Assembly (NCBI GenBank): GCA_002633025.1
Contig: NMRB01000119.1
Coordinates: forward strand, 354,553 to 418,552
DNA length: 64,000 nucleotides
Direction of reading: 5' to 3'
Origin: Notospermus geniculatus
Lineage: Eukaryota; Nemertea; Pilidiophora; Heteronemertea; Lineidae
The notes below the pieces were generated by a model, which worked only from the letters and a program-made list of their open reading frames with translations, was not told where the DNA came from and made no database searches. This document shows, piece by piece, positions 51,107-62,028 of this stretch (its first letter is position 1; each line of letters starts with the position of its first letter). The position numbers and the translations under genes were made by a program.

Positions 51107-53437
51107 ATGCTCTGAAGCCATGACAGGATGAATGGTCAGAGGATCGAACCAAAGTGATAAACTACTAAAATAAATAATAATCTGCTAGTAAACGAGTAAA
51201 TTCTTCACCGACTGAGCTGTCAGAATGGGGAAGAAAGATGCTCTGCTTACCTCTAGGTTGTGGATTTGATTTCTGTCTCATGTAATGGCTTAAGGGCTAT
51301 TCTTTTTGACAAAGACTTTCTCTGGCATTTACATCAACCTGCCCAATGTTGTCTACAATCCCAATGCCGTATTTGACATGACTGTCACTTTCAACTCAAT
51401 GGAATGATTCAAAGATTATAGATCAAGAAAGTCATGACAATCAGATCAATGCTCTAGTACGCCTCTGTAATGGTTGCAAACATGTTCCTGTGGCTAATAA
51501 TGGATCAATAACTCAATTTATCAATAATACGCAGTACCACGATGTCTTCGAAGATCAAATGATAACGATCCAACTTCGTGATAAATTGGATGTTGCCATC
51601 ATGCTATAGTAGTGAAGGTGTTACGATAAGTAATTAGTTGAGACTAGATGATTTTCTGACACATTTTCTTTGGTCATTTTATCCACTTGATATCAGAATA
51701 CTGAGCTCAGCTTTCAGGAGAAATTCTTGATTCATTGATTTTGCTTCAGCAGATTTTTATGTAAAGATCACCTCGATAATCCTTTTCAATGACAATCTAC
51801 ACTGAAAGCCATTGCATAGGCAAGCTGCCTAATACAGGTTGTTAGGCATTATCTCATCCCCAGAATGTCTATCATGTTAGGCATTTTGCCTAACATTTTG
51901 CGTAATGTTCCTTATGGGCAATGCCTCAGGCAGATTGGTTTTGCTGTGGAGGGTCACATATTGCACCTGTGTGGGCTGCTTTACCCTATGGGCCACTTGC
52001 CTATGCAAAGGCTTTCAGTGTATCCTCTGGGATTATAAACGTTCCTTTTCCTCTTTCCATGTACCTCACTGGCAACTCAAGCTGCCATCCACTGACATGA
52101 TTGATAAAGGGTTACTAAGATAAATACATTGTGTATCATCCGCAAAAAAACAAGTACAACAAGAACAAGTGAATCATGAAACTTTCAGTAACAACAACCC
52201 ATATAACAACTGTAGTGCTACATCACAGCAGACACTGCCTTTGTTTGTGTTATCATCCACACCCTACAAAATGGAACATGATCTTTTTGCTTTTAGTCAT
52301 GTTTTGTCTGACAGGAACACTTGTTATGTCGACATTGATAGTTTTAAGAGCACAGATATCAATACACGAAACACTAATCCCTGCCAGCATGAGTCTCTGA
52401 AGTAAGATTCTCTTAGATGTAACTGGAGTTTGCAACGTGAATGGGAGATTTAATAGTAAGGCTTACCCAGTACCCAGATATCATCTGTTTTGGTAGGGAT
52501 ACTGATCATTTTATGAGAATGCTGCCAGATTTGGTCATAAGAAATGTACATGCAAACAAGCATTTCATCTGTCTCACCCTAAATTGATAGTAAGTCATAT
52601 GTACATTTGGTAAGAGAACCCTATATTGATGTGGAGAGACTTCAATCAATTTGGGGGACAGAACATTTTACATGTAGGTGCACCTAAATTCTACTCCAAG
52701 GAAAAGTAGTTGCAAAACCTGTGTCAAGCTTTAACTGATGAGATCATATTCTTGTGTGCTCACTGAGAGATCTTGCCAACCATATAGGATACATCATTTG
52801 ATGAGATACAAAAAGTCAAACCTGTGGAATCTGGGAATTCACCAAAAACAAGATATCAATCTCCGGGGAGAAGCACGTCAATATTATTCATTAAACAGTA
52901 TGCTTTTTATATTTCAGGTTCTCAAATCCAATCAACCTAGCGAATGCATGTCAGATTTATGCATCACTTTTTCCTTACCTTGCCATTTCAGATCACCCAG
53001 TGACGAAAATGTGATAACTGATTTTATCTTGAAACGTGCTAGATCAACATCACAAAAACAAGGACGGGCAGATTCGGTCTTACGACAAAGTCCAAGCAAC
53101 CAGTTTGAAATCAGCGAAGAGGAACTGACAATCTACAGATAAGGATACTCTTGGCGACGGGATATTTTCATGCTGCATATGGAAGCTCTATTCATCCTCA
53201 ATAAACATCCCAAGTGCCAATGTAAAATCAGCTAAGAAGATAAGCAGAAGTGTATCTTACGCACCCTGAATATTAAACAGTTCGTGCTCCTATCTCTCAA
53301 CGCATCAGTGATATCAAGAATACTAATTCCAATATCGGCATTCCAATATTTCAACAGAGGATTTACTCACAGCACAGAACCAGAATTTCAAATCCTAATC
53401 AAACTTTTGGATTACTAGTTCCACAACTCAAGTTAAA
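51107..53437. other. Region upstream of the lectin gene
   Basis: AT-rich; holds a foldback-like pair GGCATTTTGCCTAAC around 51840-51905 and a half arm of family G at 51937-51960. No clear core promoter; nothing coding recognised. Confidence 0.5.
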
Positions 53438-54035
53438 ATGGATTACACTTTTGTGTTAAAGGTGGCAGCGCTCTGCGCCATCGTTATGACGACCGAGGCA
53501 AGGAATATAACAATGAGAGGCTGTGGACCGCGTGGGAAGTGTACATATGACGAGATAATGTTGAAAGTTGCAAAATGTTTCTCAAATCATCTCACTATTG
53601 ATGATGAGCTCAAAGGCAAGAAACCGCTGACAACTTTGGATGCATTGGAAGCGCGTTTGACGCGCCAAATGGAGGCGATGTCGATGAGAGCATTGCGAGG
53701 AGTCCGAAGGATTGAAACAAAGATGCAAGAACTGACAAAAGGCGGACTCAATCGCCGCCTTGTCCGTTTGGACGCCGAAGCACAACCTGGTCCTAACGAT
53801 CAACGGATCATCTCTGAGAGATCCATTCTCTGTAACGATCGTAGCGAATCCCCGAAATGTCCCACGTTATTTACGGGAGTCGATGGCTGGGAGACTTGCT
53901 ATTTGTTCTCGAATTTCAACGCCACCTGGCAGCAGGCTCGAGACTACTGCTCTGCACTTGGAGCAAATCTGGTCATGATGGAGACGAACAAGGAGCACTA
54001 CCTCGTGAACCTTCTGATAAAGCAGAAGATACGAA
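53438..54035 (+). CDS. C-type lectin-like protein, exon 1 (signal peptide, neck, first half of CTLD)
   Basis: First coding exon of a predicted secreted protein of 281 residues. Residues 1-21 form a signal peptide (hydrophobic FVLKVAALCAIVM). Residues 22-50 hold three Cys and an N-I-T sequon. Residues 57-110 are a charged heptad-like neck (LDALEARLTRQMEAM) likely to trimerise. The CTLD starts near Cys132 or Cys141: WETCYLF at 151-157, WQQARDYCSALGANLV at 164-179, an N-A-T sequon at 161. It ends CGA A|GTAAGT in phase 1. The start ATG has A at -3 and G at +4 and opens directly on the signal peptide. The domain family is clear; the ligand and the exact paralogue are unknown. The gene runs opposite to ADGRV1. 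Confidence 0.88.
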
Positions 54036-54916
54036 GTAAGTTACTTTCTCTTTCAAAAAACTATTTTTTAAATAACTTCAACTGAATGAAACGGTCAGGA
54101 CCACTGTGCTCACCTGTCAGAGACTTGCTAAAAGCAACATCTGATGACAGGGGAGCTAAAAATGAAGTACTGAAGTAGGCCTACATGTAACTGGCTAAAA
54201 GACACATAGGCTTAACCAACATTTTTCAGTTTACAAACAAAACTAAGCAAAAAAGTGAAATATGACAAAACTATAGTGCAAGAAGTGTCCCATGACCTAC
54301 AGCTATCATGATTTCCAATAATCCAATAGCACATCAAGCAGATAAAGCAAGAGTTTTGAATTGAAGTTATAATTGTGCCCTGAGGCAGGAAGATGTGATT
54401 TATTTGGAATGTGACTTTTTTTGAAAAATATGCTCTGGTCTTTAATAACAGTCACGAGGTCGTATATCATTTCACTGGTATATACATGTAATCATTCAGA
54501 ACTTTTATCTGGCTCTGGAAAAATCCTGATATGCCAGAAGGAACCCAAGATGACAGCAACAATAGGAGAGACTGGCGTTTGAAATGTTTGCAAACAAATG
54601 TCGTTTTTAAGCATGTGACATTTTCAGTGGTTATTTGAGATTATGTGTTAAAACAAGTGAAGGCAAAAAAATTCGATGGCGCCTACCATGTCAGAAGAAT
54701 GCTTGGTATTCAACACAAACAATGGTAGATCATAACAGGAACATTAACAAGTGAAACCCACAAGAGAACCGCATGCTAAAATGTAGGGAATATTGTGTTT
54801 TTCGTTATGCTCATCATAACACCACAAGGCGAGCCAGACTGCATTCAGCACTATCTGCTGACATCATGTCAATGGGTTGCATTGTAACTTTCTCCTTCTC
54901 TTTCCTATTTTTTCAG

Positions 54917-55164
54917 CCCAGAGAAATGGCACTGCCTGGTGGACTGCCGGGAACTACCAAGTGCAATCCAACAAGTGGATGTGGGCAACACAACTGCACC
55001 TTCAGCCGTTCCGGTTCCACAAGTGGAAGGATGGCACGCCATCATCAGAGACAACAAAATGCATGCTTCTACCCGGTGACAACGCCCATTCGTGGATCAG
55101 TGATGTCTGTACGGAACCATACAATTTTATCTGCGAGATAGCGAAGATCATGAAGACAAAATAG
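54917..55164 (+). CDS. C-type lectin-like protein, exon 2 (second half of CTLD, stop)
   Basis: Acceptor TTTTTTCAG joins in phase 1 to complete codon 200. It encodes the WWTAGNY (residues 207-213), WMW, HKWKDGTP (234-241) and SWISDVCTEPYNFICE (258-273) elements; Cys248, Cys264 and Cys272 supply the conserved disulfides. The calcium/sugar motifs EPN or QPD and WND are replaced by GTPSSE and WISD, so classic mannose or galactose binding is unlikely. It ends with TAG at 55162-55164. Typical CTLDs are 110-140 residues, which this fits. Confidence 0.88.
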
Positions 55165-55225
55165 ACTGAATTCCAAAGAATGCGTAAATGGAACAACGAA
55201 GAAAAGAAGCAGGACTTAGAAATCA

Positions 55226-55231
55226 AATAAA
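55226..55231 (+). terminator. Possible polyadenylation signal AATAAA for the lectin gene
   Basis: AATAAA 62 bases after the stop codon of the C-type lectin-like gene. A second AATAAA lies far downstream at 57319-57324. The first is the more plausible by distance; no cleavage evidence can be seen. Confidence 0.4.
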
Positions 55232-55861
55232 TAGGTAACAACTTCAGTACTTTATCAAAATCTAGAATTGTGGTGTACAAGAACATGGTTGAGGACAAGC
55301 AGTTCATTACATCAAGGATTGCAGAAGGACAAGAGCTCAAGGTAGACATGGTGTTTGCACTTTTTAATCATGACTTATCGTTAGGCTTAACTCAACTTTT
55401 GTTCATGGATGCAAAATGCATTTGAAATTAGTTCTTAACTAAAGGTTTGTTATTAGAGCCTTTTTTCAGTCATTTATGTTTGGTCCATATAGTCCAGTTG
55501 TCATACACTTTTTGAAGGAATTTCTGGTAAAAGACACACAAAATGCAAACATCCATATCCCTGGACCAAGAGGAACCACCTGTAAGGGGTTGAACTTTAT
55601 GAAGCACAGTAAACATAGGATGAAAGGGCAGGCTAATATTTTTCCATATTGGGATTAATGGAGTGAGCAATGTTGTTCTGTAGCATGTAAATGCATTATA
55701 AGAGGATTTACTTTTAATTTCTACATTTCTACGTAAGCTACATTCTGTCTCTTTTTAATCAAATCTGAGTGTATACAAGCAATTTTTAGCTACCATGTGT
55801 GACAAAGTTTGGTGTTATAAGTCGGGAGCCGAGTCATATCCCAAGTGATTAGGAGTTTTTA

Positions 55862-56190
55862 AGGGCCATATTCAAAAAGGGTGTTTAAAGCCTGCCACAC
55901 ACTGGAGCTACCTGCTGAGCAAAAAGTCATTCGAGACCGTTTGCTCAGCAGATAGCTCCCGTGTGCGCATAAGGCAGAAACTCACCGAAAAATACGTGCA
56001 CACACGAGCTATCTGCTGAGCAAACGGTTTCAAATGACTTTTTGCTCAGCAGATAGCTCCAGTGTGCGGCAGGCTTAAGACTTAGACGCGTATAACTTCG
56101 TCAAATGATGATGGAAGTGTGTGCATTTAGTGAAGTTACACGCGTCTAAATCTTAATGGCCGGATGATCACCCTTTTTGAATACAGCCCT
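55862..56190. mobile_element. Foldback (AGGGCCATATTCAAAAAGGG type) hosting a family C MITE
   Basis: Outer arms AGGGCCATATTCAAAAAGGG / CCCTTTTTGAATACAGCCCT and inner arms ACTTAGACGCGT / ACGCGTCTAAAT pair once the family C element is removed. Confidence 0.78.
55889..56075. mobile_element. TAA-flanked foldback MITE, family C copy 2, inserted in another foldback
   Basis: Same termini and GCTATCTGCTGAGC motifs as 42506-42715. It interrupts one arm of the foldback 55862-56190 at a TTTAAGACTTAG site. Confidence 0.82.
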
Positions 56191-57048
56191 AAATGTTTAC
56201 CCTAAAATATACAAGAGACATAAGGCTTATGGTGTTGGAAGCCTCCAAGGATTAGTTCAAGCTGTCCTGGCCTAATTGCACTGCCACTCTGACCCAATGA
56301 TCCAGCCGAGTTCGACTTAATTATCACCCTCGGCATTGTCTCCACGCAATATGCCAGAAGAAGTTCAATATGCTGGAATATACTCAATGAGGTCAAGAAA
56401 GTCAGGCTGGATTTGCTCTTAACGTATGGCTATTGATTTCCTCAGATTATTGGGCAATTCGGGATCAATTTATAACGCTAAACATCATTTGATTTCTGCC
56501 TAACCTACTTATCTACATGGAATGACAATTGATTTCTGACTTTCTCAAAGGGGGCATCTCAGTGATCTTGCTTTCATCAGCAGATGGTTGAAATTAACAA
56601 AGGGGAGATTGCAGAGTGAGCCTTTTCATATCATTTGGCCATCAACCAGTTCTGTAGCATACAGTTTCTAACATGAACACTGAGACCTTTCTCAATATCA
56701 TGCACCACCCACCCACCAAGCAAAGAATCAACAATGAAGTCCACAAAATAGCCAGTAGCAGTAGGCTAACCAGTCTCTCTCACATGTAACATGACATTTT
56801 AGCTGACTAATGGCAAACATCTCCATTATGTTTTTACTTTTCAAAGAAAAGCTACAGAAATAGGCATATAAATGTCAGATTAATTGATAATTCCAATGAG
56901 ATCATAAACTGTTATGGATATTGATTGTGACTGTTGTCCTACATCACTTGACTGTTTTTTCTTTCCAGGACATTTTGCTTGTCTTTCTTTTACTTTACAC
57001 AAACCCTCTCAATCAGCTTGAGTTGTTCAGTTGTTCTGGTGAACAACT
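56191..57048. other. Non-coding stretch right of the nested foldback
   Basis: I see no exon, repeat family or structured element here. Confidence 0.5.
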
Positions 57049-57176
57049 TAATGGGTCGTATTTTAGAACATTCCTTAACATTAAGGTCCACCTTAAATCT
57101 ATTGTTCTTGATGGTTTTACAATAGACTTAAGGTCGACCTTAATGTTAAGGAATGTTCTAAAATACGACCCTGTTT
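57049..57176. mobile_element. Foldback family H, copy 2
   Basis: GGGTCGTATTTTAGAACATT / AATGTTCTAAAATACGACCC, almost perfect 120-bp palindrome with CTTAACATTAAGGTC arms. Confidence 0.82.
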
Positions 57177-57405
57177 TCCAGTCCACCCACCCACCCACCT
57201 TTCCAGTGACCTAATATGTCAAAGAATATGTTGTTAGTGCCTTGTACATTGCTTTCATTGGACATGTGAAGCAACAGAAACAACAGAAATGTAAATAAGC
57301 AACTGTTAAATGTTAATGAATAAATGTCTATGTTGTCTGTAAAGTTTTCATTGTTTTCTGAATTACACTGCAGTTAGTGGGATAATATTGTAGTCTGCGG
57401 AGTTC

Positions 57406-58252
57406 GGTGCGTAAAGTGCTACCCTCAGCATCAATGAGCGTCAGCAAGTGATATCAAATGGAATTGAGCTTGTAGTGCTCAACAGGATTTTTCTACCGCG
57501 GGGCATAAAAAACACTCAGTAATGCCTGAGGTGGTGCTAGTGTGCCATCCGCTTTACTTAAAGTTAAAGCTTGGGTTTATAGTCTGATAAACAACGGTAG
57601 AGGTGTCATCCAACTTTACACTTTAACCCCAGTCTATCCTGAAACCTTTCAGTAGAACTCAGATGAGCTGCTCATTCAGCGCTACAATCTGAGCATTTCC
57701 GACCGGTACCCATTTATACACCTGGGTGGAGAGAGGCCAGTGAAGCAAAGAGACTTGCCGAAAGTCTCACGCCCAGTGGAATTCGAACCCGGGACCCTCT
57801 GACCACAAGTCGGAGGCCTGAACCACTAACGGTGCGTAAAGTGCTACCCTCAGCATCAATGAGCGTCAGCAAGTGATATCAAATGGAATTGAGCTTGTAG
57901 TGCTCAACAGGATTTTTCTACTGCGGGGCATGAAAAAACACTCAGTAACGCCTGAGTTGGTGCTAGTGTGCCATCCGCTTTACTTAAAGTTAAAGTTTGG
58001 GTTTATAGTCTGATAAACAATGGTAGAGGTGTCAACCGACTTTACACTTTAACCCCAGTCTATCCTCAAACCTTTCAGTAGAACTCAGATGAGCTGCTCA
58101 TTCAGCGCTACAATCTGAGCATTTCCGACCGGTACCCATTTATACACCTGGGTGGAGAGAGGCCAGTGAAGCAAAGAGACCTGCCGAAAGTCTCACGCCC
58201 AGTGGAATTCGAACCCGGGACCCTCTGACCACAAGTCGGAGGCCTGAACCAC
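57406..58252. repeat. Recent tandem duplication, two 425-bp units
   Basis: Unit 57406-57830 is repeated at 57831-58252 with few differences (e.g. ACCGCGG/ACTGCGG). Each unit contains one SINE in the same place, so the duplication followed the SINE insertion. Confidence 0.9.
57550..57832 (-). mobile_element. tRNA-derived SINE, copy 4 (in tandem duplication)
   Basis: Reverse-oriented full-length SINE: TTAAAGTTAAAG tail at the left, B box GGGTTCGAATTCC complement near 57780, head at the right. Confidence 0.82.
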
Positions 58253-58268
58253 TATACACGACCGTGGC
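57973..58268 (-). mobile_element. tRNA-derived SINE, copy 5 (in tandem duplication)
   Basis: Near-identical to copy 4 because it lies in the duplicated 425-bp unit. Confidence 0.82.
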
Positions 58269-59060
58269 TCCCTTTCCTTGCCTCCCGCAAATCATGACAC
58301 CCCCCACAATCAATATTAAAAGAAAATATGGAGAGATGCAACTTTGAGTTATTTATCATAGTCTTCCTATCATTCATCAAGTGTTTTCTTGATTTGGGAA
58401 GAATTCAATTTCTTCCCTCAGTTTTTAATTTCCTGCTGATAATTAGCAATGGCTTCAGTACATACAACTTTGACACCAATCAATTATCTCCTGTTTTCCC
58501 AGTGTATTGACCATCCGATGTCAAATTTGCAGTTGTCTGTGGAATCAATAAGAGTCAACATGAACAGACAGGTGTCAGTATGACAACATTCCCCTGAGAT
58601 GGGCATCCATTGGTGTGAAGAGAATTAAAAGATGCTCATATTTGGTTATCTACAGGGTGGTCCAACAAAGATGTCCCTATAACAATACCTCTACTGTTTC
58701 CCTATTTACTTGTGGGGAAGCATTTCGACCAATGTTGACATCATTATGTATTCTACCAAGATTCAAATCTGCAAAAACCATAATATCTGACAGGGGGAAC
58801 GTTTGTACAGCACTTCATCATATAATTAATAAAAATATTTCCCTCTTAAAAATATATCAAGAAATACTGCTTAATGAGAAACACTCTCCTTACGCTGACT
58901 TAGAAGAGTGAGCAGCCAACGAAATTGACAATCTCAAGTGTGGAGACCAGGAATTCTTTATAGATTTCACAGCAGTATGAAAGTCACATAAATATTCTAT
59001 GTACATTTCAAGTGAAAGTATCTCATCTAGATATAATCTTCATTGATTTTTTTGAACATT

Positions 59061-59571
59061 CGTCTTGCACGATTTCACTATCTCCTGATTGCGCCACGGA
59101 CATCATTGACCATTAAGAGATAAATCTAGCAAAATGACATCAACTGTGTTTGGAGAGTTGATTTTTGGAGATATCTAGGTATGGTCCAATGGAAGGGATA
59201 GGACTTGTGCTTCGTCTTGCATGATTTCGCTCCCCTGATTGCACCATGGACATGGCCATTAACCCTTTCGTTACTGGCATGTAGCCTATGGTCACCAGCT
59301 TACGGAGGCCCATATTTTCAAAACTGTTTTATCCCTAAATTGTTTTAACAAAAATCTGTTCTAACTTAAACCTTCCATACCATTATACAGGACCCGGTGG
59401 CCAGGTCCCACGGAAATTTCGTGGGGATTTGGATGACCCGGTGACCGGGTCCCACGTAACGAAAGGGTTAAGAGATAAATCTAGCAAAATGACATCAACT
59501 GTGTTTGGAGAGTTGATTTTTAGAGATATCTAGGTATGGTCCAATGAAAGGGATAGGACTGGTGCTTCTAA
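59061..59571. repeat. Tandem duplication of about 152 bp, second copy interrupted
   Basis: Unit CGTCTTGCACGATTTC...ACTTGTGCTT at 59061-59212 recurs from 59213, split by the TTAA-flanked element 59263-59467. Confidence 0.88.
59263..59467. mobile_element. TTAA-flanked foldback MITE (CCCTTTCGTTAC type)
   Basis: Inverted ends CCCTTTCGTTAC with TTAA on both sides (59259-59262 and 59468-59471). It interrupts the second copy of a 152-bp tandem duplication; the first copy at 59061-59212 keeps the uninterrupted CCATTAAGAG site, so the empty target is visible. Confidence 0.85.
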
Positions 59572-60452
59572 TGACTGCAGCTCAAATCTCATTTTGATAT
59601 CTAAATGCTGATGTATCTGAACTAGGCAATGAATAGAGATACAAACAACTCTGGACATCCAAAAACTAATCAAAACTGATTGAAATAACCATTGATCTAT
59701 TTGCACTTTTTCTGAAACCTTCGATCTACAGTCCTCATTATTTCCAAGTAGTATTCATACACCTTCTTGGATGTCCACTTGTTCACCAATCATCCACTAC
59801 CTGACATCTTGACCAAAACTTCCTGAGGAGTTTGTAAGAATCAATGGTACTAGAATGGTCTCATTGCCCTACTAGTAGGACTCTTCATACGTTACCAATC
59901 CTGTCACCATTCCAAGTGCCTGCCCTGATCACTATATTTACATACTGGTGTCATTTACAGCTCCTTCAGCTGGCTCTCATCACCGTGCCAATCAACTGGA
60001 CCGATCGACTGACCACTCATTATGTGCCACATCACTTCGCGATCAAGGAACACCTTTCATGATGCGGCAGTATCATTCCTCATCCAGATTTTTGTATCAA
60101 AATGATAACCGATATGAGGATGAAAAACCCAAGTCGGCTGAGTGTAACAGGATATCATCAGGATTCTTTACCATATTTTTTCTCCAACAATGTTCTGTCA
60201 TTTCTAGCCGATGGGAATTCCACATCCAGCCGAGTCTGGATGATATATTGGATAAAAGAAGTGACAACCATCATGGCAGGATATGCTAGGTTAACCTATA
60301 TCTGAGTAAAGGAATTCAATATTGGCCACGAGGGTAACATGGAAACCACTCTACAGGGTGGCCAAAAAAAGTGTCACTCCATATCTTCTGGAGACCGTGT
60401 TGTGTGGTACAGTACTACCGGTACACAAAACTGATCCCCTCACAGAATTTAA

Positions 60453-60657
60453 CTCTTTCAGCCCTAGGGACGGATATATCCGTTCGCCAAAATCATTCTC
60501 AAATCCTATGAACGAGTATATCCGTCCACCCCTAAATCCAATTTTCTACAATATAAGATTGGGTATTGTTTTTTTTAAATCCTGAAATATTGTTTTCTTC
60601 AGAAAATCGCCTTGGATCTGGGAGTCACGGCAAAAAAATCGCCTAGGGCTGAAAGAG
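60453..60657. mobile_element. TTAA-flanked foldback MITE (CTCTTTCAGCCCTA type), copy 2
   Basis: Same family as 36737-36945: shared ends, GGACGGATATATCCG motif and TTAA on both sides (60449-60452, 60658-60661). 205 bp. Confidence 0.78.
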
Positions 60658-61475
60658 TTAAGGCCTATCAGGGACATTTTTTGGGCACCTTGAGTGGTCC
60701 AGCACTGAATGAGCTAAAGGAGCACTCTGTTTCATGAATCTATTTTACCTTTTTGCGAGAGCAGATAGCAACACCTCACAATGGCACTGATGACGAAGCC
60801 AAGAGGGCTTCACTGGCGATTTCAATTCAAAGTAAGTGAGATCAGGCGGAGTGCGAAAAAAATCAGGGTGAAAGGTGATATTCTGACAGCCATCAGAGAT
60901 CCCATGGATTACTCTTTGACAGACTCTACTGATGTGAGATTTTATTTATCACGGCAGAATCCAGTAAAAACTGCCCATCTCAAATCACCATAGCAATGTA
61001 TTGGATCTGGAATTCAATACAGGCAAGCAGAGTTCAATAAACAAGACCAACTGGGAGTTGAGCATTCAGGCAGGCAGAGGTAGGAAGTTACAACCTGTAA
61101 CATCATTTGATCCGCAAGGACATGATCAATAAATTCTTAAAAGAAGATGACTTCTATGAAACAAATGACCAGGTAGACAAGGTTCACCCTTTGCCATCCT
61201 TAACTTCTTGAGGTAACAAAGCATCTGGATGTACACGTATATATTGATCACTGTTACCATGTCACAGGCTGCTATTCCTCCGATATCACAGACTAAGGAA
61301 CCTCGATCACTTGGCACATGAGAAGAGTATGCCCAGGGTCTCATTCACTGGCAAGTTCCCATATCCAGCTTTATATTTCACGTAGGGTGTCGCTGGTGTT
61401 TACACACAACATGATCCTGTCATATTGTGATATAAGATAGATGTATCATCATGTACACAAAGTGGGTGCAAGACA

Positions 61476-61632
61476 GGCGCGGATCCAGAGGGGGGTGAGC
61501 CAGGCGCTCGCCTCCCCTTTCAGCCAACGAATCCGTAAAATCAACCGTGAAATTTTGGAATTTGATGCAAATTTCAGTGTTCCTAGCACAGGGTGCCCCC
61601 TCTTTTCCCAAATCCTGTATCCGCCCCTGCAA
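61476..61632 (-). repeat. Interspersed repeat E, copy 5 (reverse)
   Basis: GCGCGGATCCAGAGGGGGGT ... GTATCCGCCCCTG, same core in reverse. Confidence 0.78.
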
Positions 61633-61780
61633 GACCATGATTTCTCCCCAGAGAGCTCCAAGTACAGTGAAACCTCCCTTTTAACAACACCTTCGGGTGG
61701 TAGATGGTGTCCTCTATTGAGGGGTGTCCTGATTACAGAGGTCAAAATGACAAGTTTGGGATGAACTTTAGTGTCCTTAA

Positions 61781-62024
61781 AGGAGCTCGACGTCCAAGTT
61801 GTAAACAAACTGGTTTGTTTACAAACAGTGGCCAGCAAACTAGTTTTATTCCTTCGTGAAGGTGGCAGCACCAGTAGCGCCCCGTGATCGTTAGACTGGT
61901 GCCCGGTCCAATGCAACTCATTCACGATATTCACGTCAATACATATCACCGACAATAGGTGGCAGCACCGCAGGCGCCGCGTGGATCAGTGAGTGAGTGT
62001 TTACAACTTGGACGTTCAGCTCCT
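61781..62024. mobile_element. TTAA-flanked foldback (AGGAGCTCGACG type), copy 2, in nest
   Basis: TTAA at 61777-61780 and 62025-62028, same family as 30823-31061. Inserted in the GTGTCCTTAATAGAGAGG site of an older repeat whose empty form is visible at about 47690. Confidence 0.85.
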
Positions 62025-62028
62025 TTAA

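Noticed and set aside
52738-53142. 134-codon frame upstream of the lectin gene as part of that gene
   Set aside because: The lectin gene already has its own start with signal peptide; this frame shows no domain and no in-phase donor was found.
53582-53803. Antisense frame in the lectin exon
   Set aside because: Shadow of the coding frame; no domain.
58615-58911. 98-codon plus-strand frame
   Set aside because: Low-complexity, no recognisable domain, no splice or polyadenylation context.
61449-61955. 168-codon minus-strand frame
   Set aside because: Runs through repeat E and a nested foldback; not a gene.
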